Positions 28,341 to 37,771 of a DNA stretch of 64,000 bases are shown here, one piece after another. The notes under the pieces were generated by a model. The model saw nothing but the letters and a program-made list of their open reading frames with translations, was not told the DNA's origin and made no database searches. This DNA is from Candidatus Manganitrophaceae bacterium (GTDB lineage: Bacteria; Nitrospirota; Nitrospiria; SBBL01; Manganitrophaceae), in assembly GCA_016200325.1 (NCBI GenBank), contig JACQEZ010000007.1, positions 124,001 to 188,000 of the forward strand, given 5' to 3'. How positions within the stretch are numbered: position 1 is the first letter of the stretch; each line of letters begins with the position of its first letter. Made by a program: the position numbers and the translations under genes.

Positions 28341-28676
28341 TTATACGCTTCGGATGATCATCTGCCGTAAACCGGTTGTGAGATTGATCAGGACGCCTTT
28401 GTTTTCAAGGTATTCTAAACAGTTGAGCATCTCTTTTGTCTGAGAGAGTTTCTCTCGAAGGTCGCTGGTGTCACTCCCTTTTTGAAAACGATTCGGAAAC
28501 AAACGTCGTGCTTCCCGGATGATTCTAGCTTCATCGATCGTTCTCGATTCTCTCCAGACGACCTCGACAAAATCATAAAATCGGCATGCGTCGTGTGGAT
28601 GCGTCGGGGGGGTGTTCCACCATTCGGGTCGGAGCCACTTCTCAAGCGCCATTTCGATGTTCCGTGTGAATTTCAC
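28341..28676 (-). CDS. Hypothetical protein
   Basis: 111 residues, not recognised. It is rich in Trp and charged residues at the N-terminus (KWLRPEWWNTPP), followed by two helical stretches (ESRTIDEARIIREARRLF; DLREKLSQTKEMLNCLEYLENKGVL). No signal peptide or membrane segment is seen, so it is probably cytoplasmic. It is divergent from the large BTAD regulator across about 205 bp, an arrangement often used by a regulator and its target, but nothing else ties them. Confidence 0.55.
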   Translation of the reverse strand: MKFTRNIEMALEKWLRPEWWNTPPTHPHDACRFYDFVEVVWRESRTIDEARIIREARRLFPNRFQKGSDTSDLREKLSQTKEMLNCLEYLENKGVLINLTTGLRQMIIRSV

Positions 28677-28882
28677 CTGTTACCCTCCGAACGATTTCCA
28701 GAGATTATACCATAAAAGGATACGATGTCGATCGACTCCTCGGAGATTGCAGAGGGGACCTGCGGGTCCTTTCCCCTCCGGAGGGCTCTTGCCTCCGCGT
28801 CCAGATCCCGGCCTCGGCTTGCGATGCCATTGAAATTTTATCGGGGGAAGGATTATGATGCTGCAATGTCGATGGAGTGGAG

Positions 28883-31800
28883 ATGGAACCCTCTTTTTCA
28901 AAGGGGCAACCCCGAACAGAGCGCATTGGCCCCGGCCTTCTTCTGCAGATAAACCTTCTGGGACCGTTTCAGATATTGCTTGATGGAAGGTCTGTTCCCG
29001 CCAAGGTGTGGGACCGCCGTCAGACCCCCTCGCTGCTGAAGCTGCTCCTCACCGCACCCGGAAAAGCCTTTTCGTCTCAAGAGATCATCGATCACCTCTG
29101 GCCGACCCTGACGCCCGAGGCCGCAGCCAAGAGTCTGCGGGCAACGGTGAGCAAGCTGCGCAAGGTTCTGGAGCCCGATCTTCTCCAGGGGCGCCTTTCC
29201 AAATATATCGAGACCGGCGCCGCCGGTTATACCTGGGTCGGCTCGGCGTCTGTCTTGGATACCGATGCGGTCCGCGCCGCGCTCGAAGAGGGAAAGGCGA
29301 ACCGGCAGGCCCATCGGTGGGAGGAGGCGCGGGCCGACTATCAACGCGCCCTGTCCTATTTTCGCGGGGAGTTTCTCTCCGACGAGCCGGAGAGTGATTG
29401 GACCGTTGCGCCCCGTCAGCATTGGCGCGCGGTTCAACAGGCCCTCCTCTTTTCAAAGGGGGAATGCCACCTTTCGCTCGGCCAGTACGCTTCGGCGATT
29501 GAGAGTTTTCAGGCGATGGTCGAAAAGGACCGATGCCATGAGGAAGCCTATCGGCAGTTAATGCTCTGTCATTATTTGAGCGGACACTTCAATGAGGTGG
29601 CCCTCCTTTTTCGGCAATGCGGTCAGGCGATGAAGGAAGAACTGGGGGTCGAGCCCTCGGAGGAGACGGCTCGGCTCTATGAGCAAATTCTCCGGCGGCG
29701 CGTTCCCGGAATCGATAAAACACCCCGGTCGCCGCTTCCGATCAAAAAGCCTCCTTATTCTTTAGGAAGGATGGCGTTTATCGGTCGAAAAGAAGAGGTC
29801 GGGGTCATTGCCTCCTACATCGAAGAGGCTTTGAATCGGAAAGGGGGGATCATCGCGCTCGGCGGAGCACCGGGGATCGGGAAGACGCGGCTTGCGGAGG
29901 AGATGCTCCTCTATGCCCGAAGCCGCTCCTGCTTGACCGCGGGAGGGCGATGTTACTCGCCGCAGTGGCGACGGCCGTATGAGCCGTTCGCCGAAATTTT
30001 TCGACAGATTCTGAAAGGGCCGGGCCGGGATGCGCTTCTGGCCCTCTCTCCCTTTTGGCTTGCCTGTGCATCCCAGATCGTTCCGGAGCTTGCCGCGCCG
30101 AAGGATGGACCGATCCCGCCGGCAGTCCCTCTCGATCAAGAGAAACAGCGCCTCTTTGAAGCAGTCATCCGCTTGCTGATCGATTTCTCGATCCAACATC
30201 CGCTTGTTCTCCTGTTCGATGACCTCCATTGGGCCGACGATGAAACATTGCAGCTCCTTCACTATTTTGTCCATCAAATTTCGAGCGAGCCGATTCTGAT
30301 CTTGATGACCTATCGGGCGGAGGAGGGAGCTTCCAACCGTTTCTTGGTTCAGTTGCTGACCGCCCTCCAGCGGCTCTCTTCCCGGAATCTGGTCCTCCCC
30401 GAGCTTCCGACCGAGTCGCTGCTTACCTTGTTTCGGAAGATGAGTCCGAAAGAACAACTCCCTCCGGGGATGGAGCAGCTGGCGCTCCGCATTCACCGAG
30501 AGGCGCAGGGAAACCCGCTCTTTATGGTGGAGCTCCTTCAATCACTTCTTGAAAAAGGGATCTTTAAAGTAAATAACCGTGGAAAGTGGATCGACACCCA
30601 GGAAGAGGGGAAGTCGGTCGCCTCACACCACTGGGAGATCCCTCGCGGGATTCGGCAGGTGATCCGTTCCCGGTTGGAGCGAATTGCGCCCGACCGGAAG
30701 CTTGCCCTGGAAATGATTTCCACGTTAAGCCAAGGGTTTTCTCAACACTTTTTGGAAAAGGTGCTCGAAGGAGAAAAAGGGAGCGCCTCGGAAATTTTAG
30801 ACGCGCTGATGAGGCTCGGGTTTGTTCAAGAGGAGCCTCAGGTCAAAGGGATCTATCGATTCGCTCATGAAAATATCCGGCAGACGATTTATGAAACGTT
30901 AACATCGGGGCGGAAGAAAGACTTCCATTTAAGAATCGGAGAGACCTTAGAAACGCTCGGCGGAGCAGATCGCCCGCTCCAGGCGCTGGCGCACCATTTT
31001 TTCATGGCGGAGGCCTGGAGCCGGGCCTATCCGTATACCATGCAAGCCGCCGAGGGGGCGCAGCGCACCTATGCTTTCGGCTCGGCCCTCCTCTTGCTCG
31101 ATCAAGCCGAGCAGATCTTAACGTTGCACGGTGCCGGTTTTCTGATCCCGTCGGACCTCCTGCGGGAGAAGCTCAGACTTTTGCAAATTAAAGATCATGT
31201 TTTAGACGGGCAAGGGGATCTTAAGAAAAGAGAGAAGGTCGTGGCCGAGCGGGTGCGGTTAGCGAGGAGCCTCTCCGATCCGGTGGAGCTCGCCTCAGCC
31301 TATCTGGCCCTCTGCGGTCTTCATGAAGCGAGCCGAGGATGGTCCGAAGCGTCCGATCTTGCAAAACAGGCGTTGGCGCTGTATGAAACCGAAAAGGACA
31401 GAGGGGGAATGGCGAGGGGGTATCGCGAGCTCGGGTATATCTATTGGCAATCGAATCAATTTGAGAAGGCGCTGGTGGCGAATCAAAAGGCGCTTGCACT
31501 CCATGAGGAGACGGAAAACGTCAGCGGTGTCGCCGGTGATCTACACAACCTGGGGCAGGTTTATACCAGCATGGGAGATTTTGAGAAAGGGCTGGAATAT
31601 TATCGGAAGGCGCGAAGTGCGTTCGAAAAGGTGGGCGGACACCAATCCCGCACGCTGAATATTTTTTCGAGGATCGCCCGACTGACCGGCAATTTAGACG
31701 ATGCCCTCTCCAGCACGCTGCAGGCGATTGAGTCGGCCCATGAGGTGGGGCATCACTTTGGCGAGTGGCACTATCTGATGAATGCCGCCTCGCTCTGGTT

Positions 31801-32656
31801 TACGATGGGGAAGCGCGATCGTGCGCTCGAGGCATACCGCTCGTCTATTGAAGCGATAAAAAAAACGGGGGGGAACCCCGGCTGCATCGGACACTCTCTG
31901 CGCGGAATGGGGATTGTTTATAAAGAGGAGGGGAGTGCCGATCAGGCGGCCGCCTGCTTTACAGACGCCGCCGCCCTCCTTTTGGAGTCGGGGGAGCTGC
32001 CGGCCTGGGCCGAGGTCTGCCGGCGTCTCGGCGAATTAATGATGGAGGCCTTCCAACAAGGGGAAAAAGCGCTCCACTATTACCGGAGCGCCCTCTCTCA
32101 TTACCGAAAAGAAGGGCCGTCGGAGGCGATTGCCCCGCTTCTAAACCGGATCGGCTATGCCGCCTGGAGCTGTGGCCGATCGGAAGAGGCGATTCCGTTC
32201 TACCTTGAAGCGCTGGAGTCGGCCCGAGAGAAAGGGGACCGTGCCATGATCGGGGCGACACTCGCCCAGCTCGGCGTCGTCTACCGGGAGACCGGCCGAT
32301 TTCAAAAGTCGCTCGAATGCACCCTGCAAGCGCAGCTCGTCGCCCAATCGCTTGCAGATCGTGCTGCGGAAGGATATATTGCATCGAGCCTCTGCGAAAC
32401 CTATCTTTCGCTGGGGAAACTTCCGGAGGCCGAAGCGGCCGCCCGGGCGGCGCTGGCGCTCCGCTCCGGTTCTCGCTCCGATTTCGGAGCGGCGCAGGAA
32501 GATCCCTGGGCCCACTTTCGCCTCGGAAAGGTCCTCCTTCGGGGAAAGAAGAAATCGGAAGGACGGCTCCATTTGGACAGAGCCCAATCGTTGGCCGAAA
32601 CGTCGGGCGACCGGGCGCTTCTCGAAGAGATCGCGGCACTTAAATCGAAAGCTTAA
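28883..32656 (+). CDS. Large BTAD / AAA ATPase / TPR transcriptional regulator
   Basis: 1257 residues from ATG 28883 (GGAG five bases upstream; a GTG two codons earlier is possible). Order: an OmpR-like winged helix at about 15-105 (INLLGPFQILLDGRSVPAKVWDR), a bacterial transcriptional activation domain (BTAD) of TPR-like helices at about 110-270, a STAND-type ATPase at about 300-560 with Walker A GGAPGIGKT (near residue 327) and Walker B LVLLFDDLHWADD, then many tetratricopeptide repeats from about 700 to 1240. This resembles SARP/MalT-like activators that respond to a ligand or protein bound to the TPR array. A DUF4242-like gene follows 17 bp after the stop and is probably co-transcribed; the effector is unknown. 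Confidence 0.9.
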   Translation: MEPSFSKGQPRTERIGPGLLLQINLLGPFQILLDGRSVPAKVWDRRQTPSLLKLLLTAPGKAFSSQEIIDHLWPTLTPEAAAKSLRATVSKLRKVLEPDLLQGRLSKYIETGAAGYTWVGSASVLDTDAVRAALEEGKANRQAHRWEEARADYQRALSYFRGEFLSDEPESDWTVAPRQHWRAVQQALLFSKGECHLSLGQYASAIESFQAMVEKDRCHEEAYRQLMLCHYLSGHFNEVALLFRQCGQAMKEELGVEPSEETARLYEQILRRRVPGIDKTPRSPLPIKKPPYSLGRMAFIGRKEEVGVIASYIEEALNRKGGIIALGGAPGIGKTRLAEEMLLYARSRSCLTAGGRCYSPQWRRPYEPFAEIFRQILKGPGRDALLALSPFWLACASQIVPELAAPKDGPIPPAVPLDQEKQRLFEAVIRLLIDFSIQHPLVLLFDDLHWADDETLQLLHYFVHQISSEPILILMTYRAEEGASNRFLVQLLTALQRLSSRNLVLPELPTESLLTLFRKMSPKEQLPPGMEQLALRIHREAQGNPLFMVELLQSLLEKGIFKVNNRGKWIDTQEEGKSVASHHWEIPRGIRQVIRSRLERIAPDRKLALEMISTLSQGFSQHFLEKVLEGEKGSASEILDALMRLGFVQEEPQVKGIYRFAHENIRQTIYETLTSGRKKDFHLRIGETLETLGGADRPLQALAHHFFMAEAWSRAYPYTMQAAEGAQRTYAFGSALLLLDQAEQILTLHGAGFLIPSDLLREKLRLLQIKDHVLDGQGDLKKREKVVAERVRLARSLSDPVELASAYLALCGLHEASRGWSEASDLAKQALALYETEKDRGGMARGYRELGYIYWQSNQFEKALVANQKALALHEETENVSGVAGDLHNLGQVYTSMGDFEKGLEYYRKARSAFEKVGGHQSRTLNIFSRIARLTGNLDDALSSTLQAIESAHEVGHHFGEWHYLMNAASLWFTMGKRDRALEAYRSSIEAIKKTGGNPGCIGHSLRGMGIVYKEEGSADQAAACFTDAAALLLESGELPAWAEVCRRLGELMMEAFQQGEKALHYYRSALSHYRKEGPSEAIAPLLNRIGYAAWSCGRSEEAIPFYLEALESAREKGDRAMIGATLAQLGVVYRETGRFQKSLECTLQAQLVAQSLADRAAEGYIASSLCETYLSLGKLPEAEAAARAALALRSGSRSDFGAAQEDPWAHFRLGKVLLRGKKKSEGRLHLDRAQSLAETSGDRALLEEIAALKSKA

Positions 32657-32673
32657 ACAGAGAGGGGGGTATT

Positions 32674-32937
32674 ATGCCGAAATTTATTATTGAAAGAACC
32701 GTCGGAAAGCTGACCGAGGCGCAAGTGACCGAAGCGTTCGGGCGGGCGCAGGCCGCACTGACCCAGCTTCCGCAGGTGAAATGGATTCGCACCTACTATG
32801 CCGACGCCGAAGGCAAAATGTATTGCGAATACGAAGCGCCTCATATCGATATGATTTATGAGCATGCGCGGCTGGCGAAGATCCCCGCCGACTCGGTCCG
32901 GATGGTCACCGAGCTGCAGCCGGCGATGTTCCGCTGA
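32674..32937 (+). CDS. DUF4242-family small protein
   Basis: 87 residues beginning MPKFIIERTVGKLTEAQVTEA, a ferredoxin-like alpha/beta fold of the DUF4242 family. A structurally studied member from Streptomyces is described as nickel-binding; whether this one binds metal is unknown. It has one cysteine (MYCEYEAP) and several His/Glu residues. AGAGGGGGG precedes the ATG and the gene follows the BTAD regulator by 17 bp, implying joint transcription. A distant paralogue with the same MPKF start lies at 33448. Confidence 0.8.
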   Translation: MPKFIIERTVGKLTEAQVTEAFGRAQAALTQLPQVKWIRTYYADAEGKMYCEYEAPHIDMIYEHARLAKIPADSVRMVTELQPAMFR

Positions 32938-33225
32938 TGACGGGCGGGTCGGCCGGTCTTGTCTTGCGGCGGGTGTAAGTGTTAAGCGTCGGCCTTCTAT
33001 GATTTGAAGGAAGGCACGGATTCATCGATGATTCCTTGGCTTAAATTTTTAAGTGTTGCCTCCCATTTTATCTCTGTTCCGTCTGGCGGGAATTTACTTC
33101 CTCCGGCACCTTGAAGCCTTCCTCCCTCAATACATGCGACCCATTGAACGGCTGGCTGTCCGTCCGTCCATAATCAGCGCCTCAGTTCGATAGGGACGCT
33201 GATTTCCCTGAAAGTTCCTTTTCAT

Positions 33226-33390
33226 TTACTCCAAGCGCGCACGGCGTTTCTTCTTCAGATGATCAAATACCCCAGCTATTGCATCTTTCTCTTTTCGACG
33301 AACCTCTCCGGTAGGACATTTACAGACAGCGATTTTTGCTTCCAATCCGGCGACCGCAACATTTCCGCAACCTCCCTTTGTTAAAGTCAC
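33226..33390 (-). CDS. Possible small protein with CxC motif
   Basis: 54 residues from GTG 33390, running to TAA at 33226-33228. The sequence is protein-like throughout: VTLTKGGCGNVAVAGLEAKI, then a CKCP motif (Cys-x-Cys), and a basic tail (FDHLKKKRRARLE). An in-frame stop lies shortly upstream, so the start choice is limited to this GTG. No good ribosome site is seen. It is divergent from the gene at 33448 and fills part of an otherwise empty 510-bp gap. I do not recognise the family; chance cannot be excluded. Confidence 0.35.
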   Translation of the reverse strand: MTLTKGGCGNVAVAGLEAKIAVCKCPTGEVRRKEKDAIAGVFDHLKKKRRARLE

Positions 33391-33447
33391 CCCATCGAAC
33401 AGAGAACTCTAAAATGTCTGTTCGACCACAGAAAGGGGGTGAGAATC

Positions 33448-33708
33448 ATGCCGAAGTTTGTCGCAACCTGGGCCGCTACGCCCGACGCGGTTCAGCAAAC
33501 CATCAAGCGCCTTCCGGAGCGGGCCGATCTGGGCAATGGAATCCGTCAGTATGCCCATTTCTTCTCCGGAAGCGGGAAGATGTGCTGTGTCTTCGAGGCG
33601 CCGAATGAAATGGCGATCGAGCGCTTTCTGAAAGAGAAGCAGCCGAATGATCTCTATCGGGTCGATTACGAGTGGGATCGCGCCACGGGGAAATTCATTG
33701 AAGGATAA
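33448..33708 (+). CDS. Small DUF4242-like protein
   Basis: 86 residues from ATG 33448, chosen because AAAGGGGG ends eight bases upstream. It starts MPKFVATWAATPDAVQQTI and has the alternating strand/helix layout of a dimeric alpha-beta barrel, with MCCVFEAPNE resembling MYCEYEAP of the preceding DUF4242 gene. I infer it is a diverged paralogue. The two-cysteine patch (CC) is notable. It is followed 59 bp later by a secreted protein gene on the same strand. Confidence 0.7.
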   Translation: MPKFVATWAATPDAVQQTIKRLPERADLGNGIRQYAHFFSGSGKMCCVFEAPNEMAIERFLKEKQPNDLYRVDYEWDRATGKFIEG

Positions 33709-33767
33709 ACAAATCGGATCGGTCCTGGTTGAACGCCGGGCGGATCTACAAAATAATGGAGGATGAA

Positions 33768-34376
33768 ATGAAAAAGAAAATCATGTTTGCGTCCATCACG
33801 GTTCTGATACTCGGCTTGACCACGTTGGGAATGGCTGACGAAGGGCACAAAATGGTAGCGCCGGCAACAGGAGGAATCCGAGCGGCGTCGAAGGAGGAGC
33901 AAATGAAGGTTGCGCTCAGCGCGGCGCCGGCGCCGATTGCGCAGGGAGCGAGCGTAATGGTCTACGGTGAAGAGGGAAAGTTGGTCGAGGCCAAAAAGGG
34001 GACGAACGGTTTTACCTGCATTCCGGACATCAGCGGGCTGCCGACCCCCGATCCGATCTGCAACGATCCGGCCGGCACCCAGTGGTTCAACGATATGCTG
34101 AGCGGCGCCCCCAAGCCGACGAACACCCTCCCCGGGATCTCCTACATGGCGAGCGGGGGATGGCATTTTGAGAAAGAGGGAAAGGTTGTGATGCAAGACG
34201 GCCACGGCGTCAAGAAAGTTCAAGAGCCGCCCCACTGGATGTTCCTCTGGCCGTTCGATCAGAAAACGACCGGTCTCCCTCAGCTTCCGACCAACGCATT
34301 GGGGACCTATGTGATGTTTGAGGGAACGCCGTATGCGCACTTGATGGTTTATCAGAATCCGAAGGGAATTCAATAA
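33768..34376 (+). CDS. Secreted protein of unknown function
   Basis: 202 residues from ATG 33768 (GGAGG five bases upstream). An N-terminal signal peptide (KKKIMFASITVLILGLTTLGMADE) is likely cleaved near residue 22-23. The mature part carries GFTCIPDISGLPTPDPICND with two cysteines, a QWFNDML segment and a C-terminal GTYVMFEGTPYAHLMVY, a pattern I associate with a conserved, uncharacterised exported family. No enzymatic motif is visible. It lies after the two DUF4242-like genes. Likely periplasmic. Confidence 0.75.
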   Translation: MKKKIMFASITVLILGLTTLGMADEGHKMVAPATGGIRAASKEEQMKVALSAAPAPIAQGASVMVYGEEGKLVEAKKGTNGFTCIPDISGLPTPDPICNDPAGTQWFNDMLSGAPKPTNTLPGISYMASGGWHFEKEGKVVMQDGHGVKKVQEPPHWMFLWPFDQKTTGLPQLPTNALGTYVMFEGTPYAHLMVYQNPKGIQ

Positions 34377-34483
34377 GCCGCTTCTTTCTTCAAATTTCTT
34401 CAAAGCATGGGCCCGCCGCTCACCGCGTTATGAAGCGCGAGGGCGGCGGGCCAAGTCGTTTAGGAGCGCTCTGGAGGGACCCT

Positions 34484-36301
34484 TTAAGGGAAGAAGATAG
34501 AGGGGGGGATTAGTTTTGAAATATGATAATTCGAATCACCTTCAATCGTTGCACACGATCCCAGAACGGACCCGTCGGCCAGTTGCGTGAAGTTCGCACG
34601 GTGCGGATCCCCGCTCTGGAAAATCAGCGTCTCATTTTGCCATGTATATCCGTTATCATACGAAAGTCTGATATAGAGGCTTCTGGTTCCAAGCGCAGGT
34701 GGAGGGGCGCTTGTATTGGAGCCGACCGAATAGGAGAGAACAAGATGGCCGTTCTCGAGCCGTAGGAGGTTCGCGTCGTTCACGCTCGGAGCGCCGACAT
34801 TTCCTCGAATGTCTGTTGCTGCACTCCAGGTCGATCCTTTGTCGATGGATCGGACCATCTGCACACCGCTAAAATTTCCGGTATTCATGAAGGAGACCAG
34901 CAGATCACCGGTAATGGTCTCGGCGATCGACGGATCTCTCAGGATGTCGGGTTGATTCGACAGGATCATCTCGCCGCTCCAGGTATTGCCGCCGTCGATG
35001 CTTCGGCGCCCGACGATATTTCCGTTATTGCTATAGGTCAGATAGAGGTCTCCCGTCGACAGCCGCTTTAGATCCGGATGGGGATCGTTCCCGGTCTGGG
35101 TTGCAATGGTTGTCGGAGGGCCCCAGGTTTTTCCGCGATCAACGGATTTCTTTGTCCGGACATTCGCGCCTGCACCATAGACGATCAGGAGTGTCCGATT
35201 CGGATCGGTGAGCTGTGTGAAGGCTCCTTCATAAATATCGATTCCCGACTCTTGGGCCACCGTGACCTGGGTTGCCGCCGGAAAGTTCGCTGCTCCCGCT
35301 ATAGATCGAACCAACTTGTAATCAAATTCGGCGGAATCTTCATTCGTAGTGAATCCCAGAAGGAGGTCGCCATTGTCGAGCTGAAACGGTTTCGGATGGG
35401 AGTAACGGTGAATTCCGTCGACGATGGGAGCCGCAGTCCACGGTTCGGCGGCCGTTACAGACAGCTTCATTTGAGAGGTCCCGATGGCGCCCTGGTTATC
35501 GGTGACGCTGAGCGTGACCGTAAAGGTTCCGGCAACAGGATAAATATGATCAATAATGGCACCGCTTGCGGTGGTCCCGTCCCCTAAATTCCAGCGATAA
35601 GAAGTCAGCGTGCCATCGGGATCGGAAGAAGCAGATCCGTCAAGATGGGCGATGAAAGGGGCCATTCCCGATGGAGGATCGGCAGTGATGCGAGCCGAGG
35701 GAGGCCGGTTCGGGGACGAAGCAGGGGAGGCTTTGAAATTATCAAAGTAGGTGGTTTTAGACGCGTTCGTATGGGAGCGAATCCCGCTAAAGCTGCCTGT
35801 ACTCAGCGTGCGATCGACCGCCGTAATTGCAGGGGTCCCCTCTCCGTCAAAATAGGCGGAGATCGCCGTCCCCTTTACCACAAGGAGCAGGCGGTAGAAG
35901 GTGTTGTACGTTAATATCCGGCCGGCCATTCCCAAGCGTGTATAAACGCCATTGCTCTTTTTAAACAGTGCAATGCTTCCCAAGGCGGGATTTAATTGAA
36001 GATAATAAAAGTTATTTGCGTCAAACCAACGCGCCATGAGCCCGCACTCATTGCCGGCCGCGGTCACTTTGCAATCGACCGCCACCTGCTGGTCGATACC
36101 GAGGGACGAAGTGAAATAGGCCTCTTGATCCTTCTTATTCTTATTTCGAATTTGATGATCAAAAAGTTCAAAATTAGGAAGGTATTCGCTCCAGTTTGAA
36201 CCGAGGCTCGGACTGTTCGGTCTGTCAAAGAGATCCTCGGCCGCATACGCAGGCAGAGTGATGAGCAGCACGGAGAAAGCCCAGAGGAACATTCGATTCA
36301 T
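34484..36301 (-). CDS. Secreted PKD / sialidase-like (BNR repeat) protein
   Basis: 605 residues. A signal peptide (MNRMFLWAFSVLLITLPAYA) is followed by a beta-rich LamG-like module (about 22-195), a PKD domain (about 200-285; LDGSASSDPDGTLTSYRWNL, YPVAGTFTVTLSVTDN) and a sialidase-like six-bladed propeller (about 290-600). Four Asp-box motifs are visible: SVDRGKTW, SIDGGNTW, SIDKGSTW and SYDNGYTW. It should bind or hydrolyse extracellular glycans, but the catalytic Arg triad was not resolved by eye, so activity is open. It stands alone, AT-richer than the sigma-factor operon beside it, which would be consistent with transfer. Confidence 0.85.
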   Translation of the reverse strand: MNRMFLWAFSVLLITLPAYAAEDLFDRPNSPSLGSNWSEYLPNFELFDHQIRNKNKKDQEAYFTSSLGIDQQVAVDCKVTAAGNECGLMARWFDANNFYYLQLNPALGSIALFKKSNGVYTRLGMAGRILTYNTFYRLLLVVKGTAISAYFDGEGTPAITAVDRTLSTGSFSGIRSHTNASKTTYFDNFKASPASSPNRPPSARITADPPSGMAPFIAHLDGSASSDPDGTLTSYRWNLGDGTTASGAIIDHIYPVAGTFTVTLSVTDNQGAIGTSQMKLSVTAAEPWTAAPIVDGIHRYSHPKPFQLDNGDLLLGFTTNEDSAEFDYKLVRSIAGAANFPAATQVTVAQESGIDIYEGAFTQLTDPNRTLLIVYGAGANVRTKKSVDRGKTWGPPTTIATQTGNDPHPDLKRLSTGDLYLTYSNNGNIVGRRSIDGGNTWSGEMILSNQPDILRDPSIAETITGDLLVSFMNTGNFSGVQMVRSIDKGSTWSAATDIRGNVGAPSVNDANLLRLENGHLVLSYSVGSNTSAPPPALGTRSLYIRLSYDNGYTWQNETLIFQSGDPHRANFTQLADGSVLGSCATIEGDSNYHISKLIPPSIFFP

Positions 36302-36446
36302 CAGATCCCCTCTTAAGAAGATTGATTTCGTTTGCTCTTCCGTGAGCAGGAGAAAGACGAATGGATGAGAACTCTGTTCAAGTGGCAGGTAGGCCAGTAG
36401 ATCAAGTAATATTGCTGAATTATTCCCTGGTGCCCTTTAAGAAGTC

Positions 36447-36487
36447 AATAAAAATCCTCAACCCGCCGACGCGTTCGCGCGCGGGTT
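36447..36487 (-). terminator. Rho-independent terminator of sigma-factor operon
   Basis: On the minus strand AACCCGC (36487-36481) pairs with GCGGGTT (36466-36460), followed by GAGGATTTTTATTG. It abuts the stop codon of the sigma factor gene and has a T-rich tail. Confidence 0.55.
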
Positions 36488-37746
36488 CATGGTTCGGCGG
36501 GCAGTTCGCTGAGTCGTCGTTCGAGGAACCGCCGCTCCGCCCCCTGCTGCGTGAGACCGAGCGCCCTTTGATAGGACGCCCGGGCTTCTTCCGTCCTCCC
36601 CAGCCGTCGGCAGAGATCGGCCCGCGCCGAGTGCGCCAGGTGGTAATCGCGCAGATCGCCCTCTGCCAACAGGGCGTCGACCAGGGCGAGACCGGCTGCG
36701 GGGCCGTCGCGCATCGCCACCGCGACGGCGCGGTTCAGCGCGATCACCGGCGACGGCTCCACCCGCATCAGCACTTCATAGAGTCCGACGATTTGCGCCC
36801 AGTCGGTCGCCGCAGTGCTCGGTGCCTCGGCATGGACCGCCGCGATCGCCGCTTGGAGAGAGTAAGGACCGAACCGGCGCGACGACAGGGCCTGCTCTAC
36901 CAAGCGAATCCCCTCGGCGATCTGATCCCGATTCCAGAGCGAGCGGTCTTGTTTATCTAACAGGATCAGGTCCCCTTCTCGGGAGGTCCGGGCCGCGCGC
37001 CGCGATTCCTGCAGCAGCATCAGCGCCAGCAGGCCGATCGCCTCGGGCTCCGGCAGCAGGGCGACGAGGAGTCTTCCCAGTCGGATCGCCTCTCCCGAGA
37101 GGTCGTGCCGGGTCAGCGAGGCGCCGGAGGAGGCCGAGTAGCCTTCATTAAAAACCAGATAGATCACCCGGAGGACGGCGTCGAGCCGGTCCGGCAGCTC
37201 GCGCTGCGACGGCACCTGATAGGGGATGTGGGCGTCGTGAATTTTCCGCTTGGCACGGACGATCCGCTGGGCGACGGTGGGGGGGGTGGTGAGGAAGGCG
37301 CGGGCGATCTCCTCCGTGGTCAGGCCGCAGACCTCCCGCAAGGTGAGCGCCACCTGGGCATCCGAGGCGAGGGCGGGGTGGCAACAGGTGAAGACCAGAC
37401 GAAGCCGGTCGTCCTCCACCGCCTCCTCATTCCATCCCGAGGTGTCGTTCGCTGCAGCGGCGAGTCGGTTTGCGATCTCACCGAGCGATGCATCGAAGCG
37501 GGCGCGGCGGCGCATCGCATCAATCGCTTTGAAGCGGCCGGTCGAAATGAGCCACGCCGCCGGATTCTTCGGCACCCCCTCCCGCTGCCACTGCTCGACC
37601 GCCGCGATGAAGGCGTCGTGCATCGCCTCTTCGGCCAGCTCGAAGTCGCCGAGCAGCCGAATGAGGGTGGCGAGGACGCGACGCGAGTCGGAGCGGTAGA
37701 TATCGTCTACCGTGCCGCGTATATCATCGGCTGCACCTTCGCTCAT
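36487..37746 (-). CDS. ECF42-like RNA polymerase sigma factor with C-terminal TPR-like extension
   Basis: 419 residues from ATG at 37746; a longer frame to 37806 overlaps the upstream gene. Sigma-70 region 2 spans about 10-80 (LIRLLGDFELAEEAMHDAFIAAVEQW), region 4 about 110-170 (LREVCGLTTEEIARAFLTTPPTVAQRIVRAKRKI). A 240-residue helical C-terminal extension resembles tetratricopeptide repeats (ALNRAVAVAMRDGPAAGLAL). This layout and the neighbouring DGPF proteins fit the ECF42 group, known to lack a classical anti-sigma factor; the extension is thought to regulate activity. It starts 25 bp after a YCII gene in the same operon. Confidence 0.9.
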   Translation of the reverse strand: MSEGAADDIRGTVDDIYRSDSRRVLATLIRLLGDFELAEEAMHDAFIAAVEQWQREGVPKNPAAWLISTGRFKAIDAMRRRARFDASLGEIANRLAAAANDTSGWNEEAVEDDRLRLVFTCCHPALASDAQVALTLREVCGLTTEEIARAFLTTPPTVAQRIVRAKRKIHDAHIPYQVPSQRELPDRLDAVLRVIYLVFNEGYSASSGASLTRHDLSGEAIRLGRLLVALLPEPEAIGLLALMLLQESRRAARTSREGDLILLDKQDRSLWNRDQIAEGIRLVEQALSSRRFGPYSLQAAIAAVHAEAPSTAATDWAQIVGLYEVLMRVEPSPVIALNRAVAVAMRDGPAAGLALVDALLAEGDLRDYHLAHSARADLCRRLGRTEEARASYQRALGLTQQGAERRFLERRLSELPAEP

Positions 37747-37771
37747 CCGTAAACGATCCGGTGTTCGGTCA

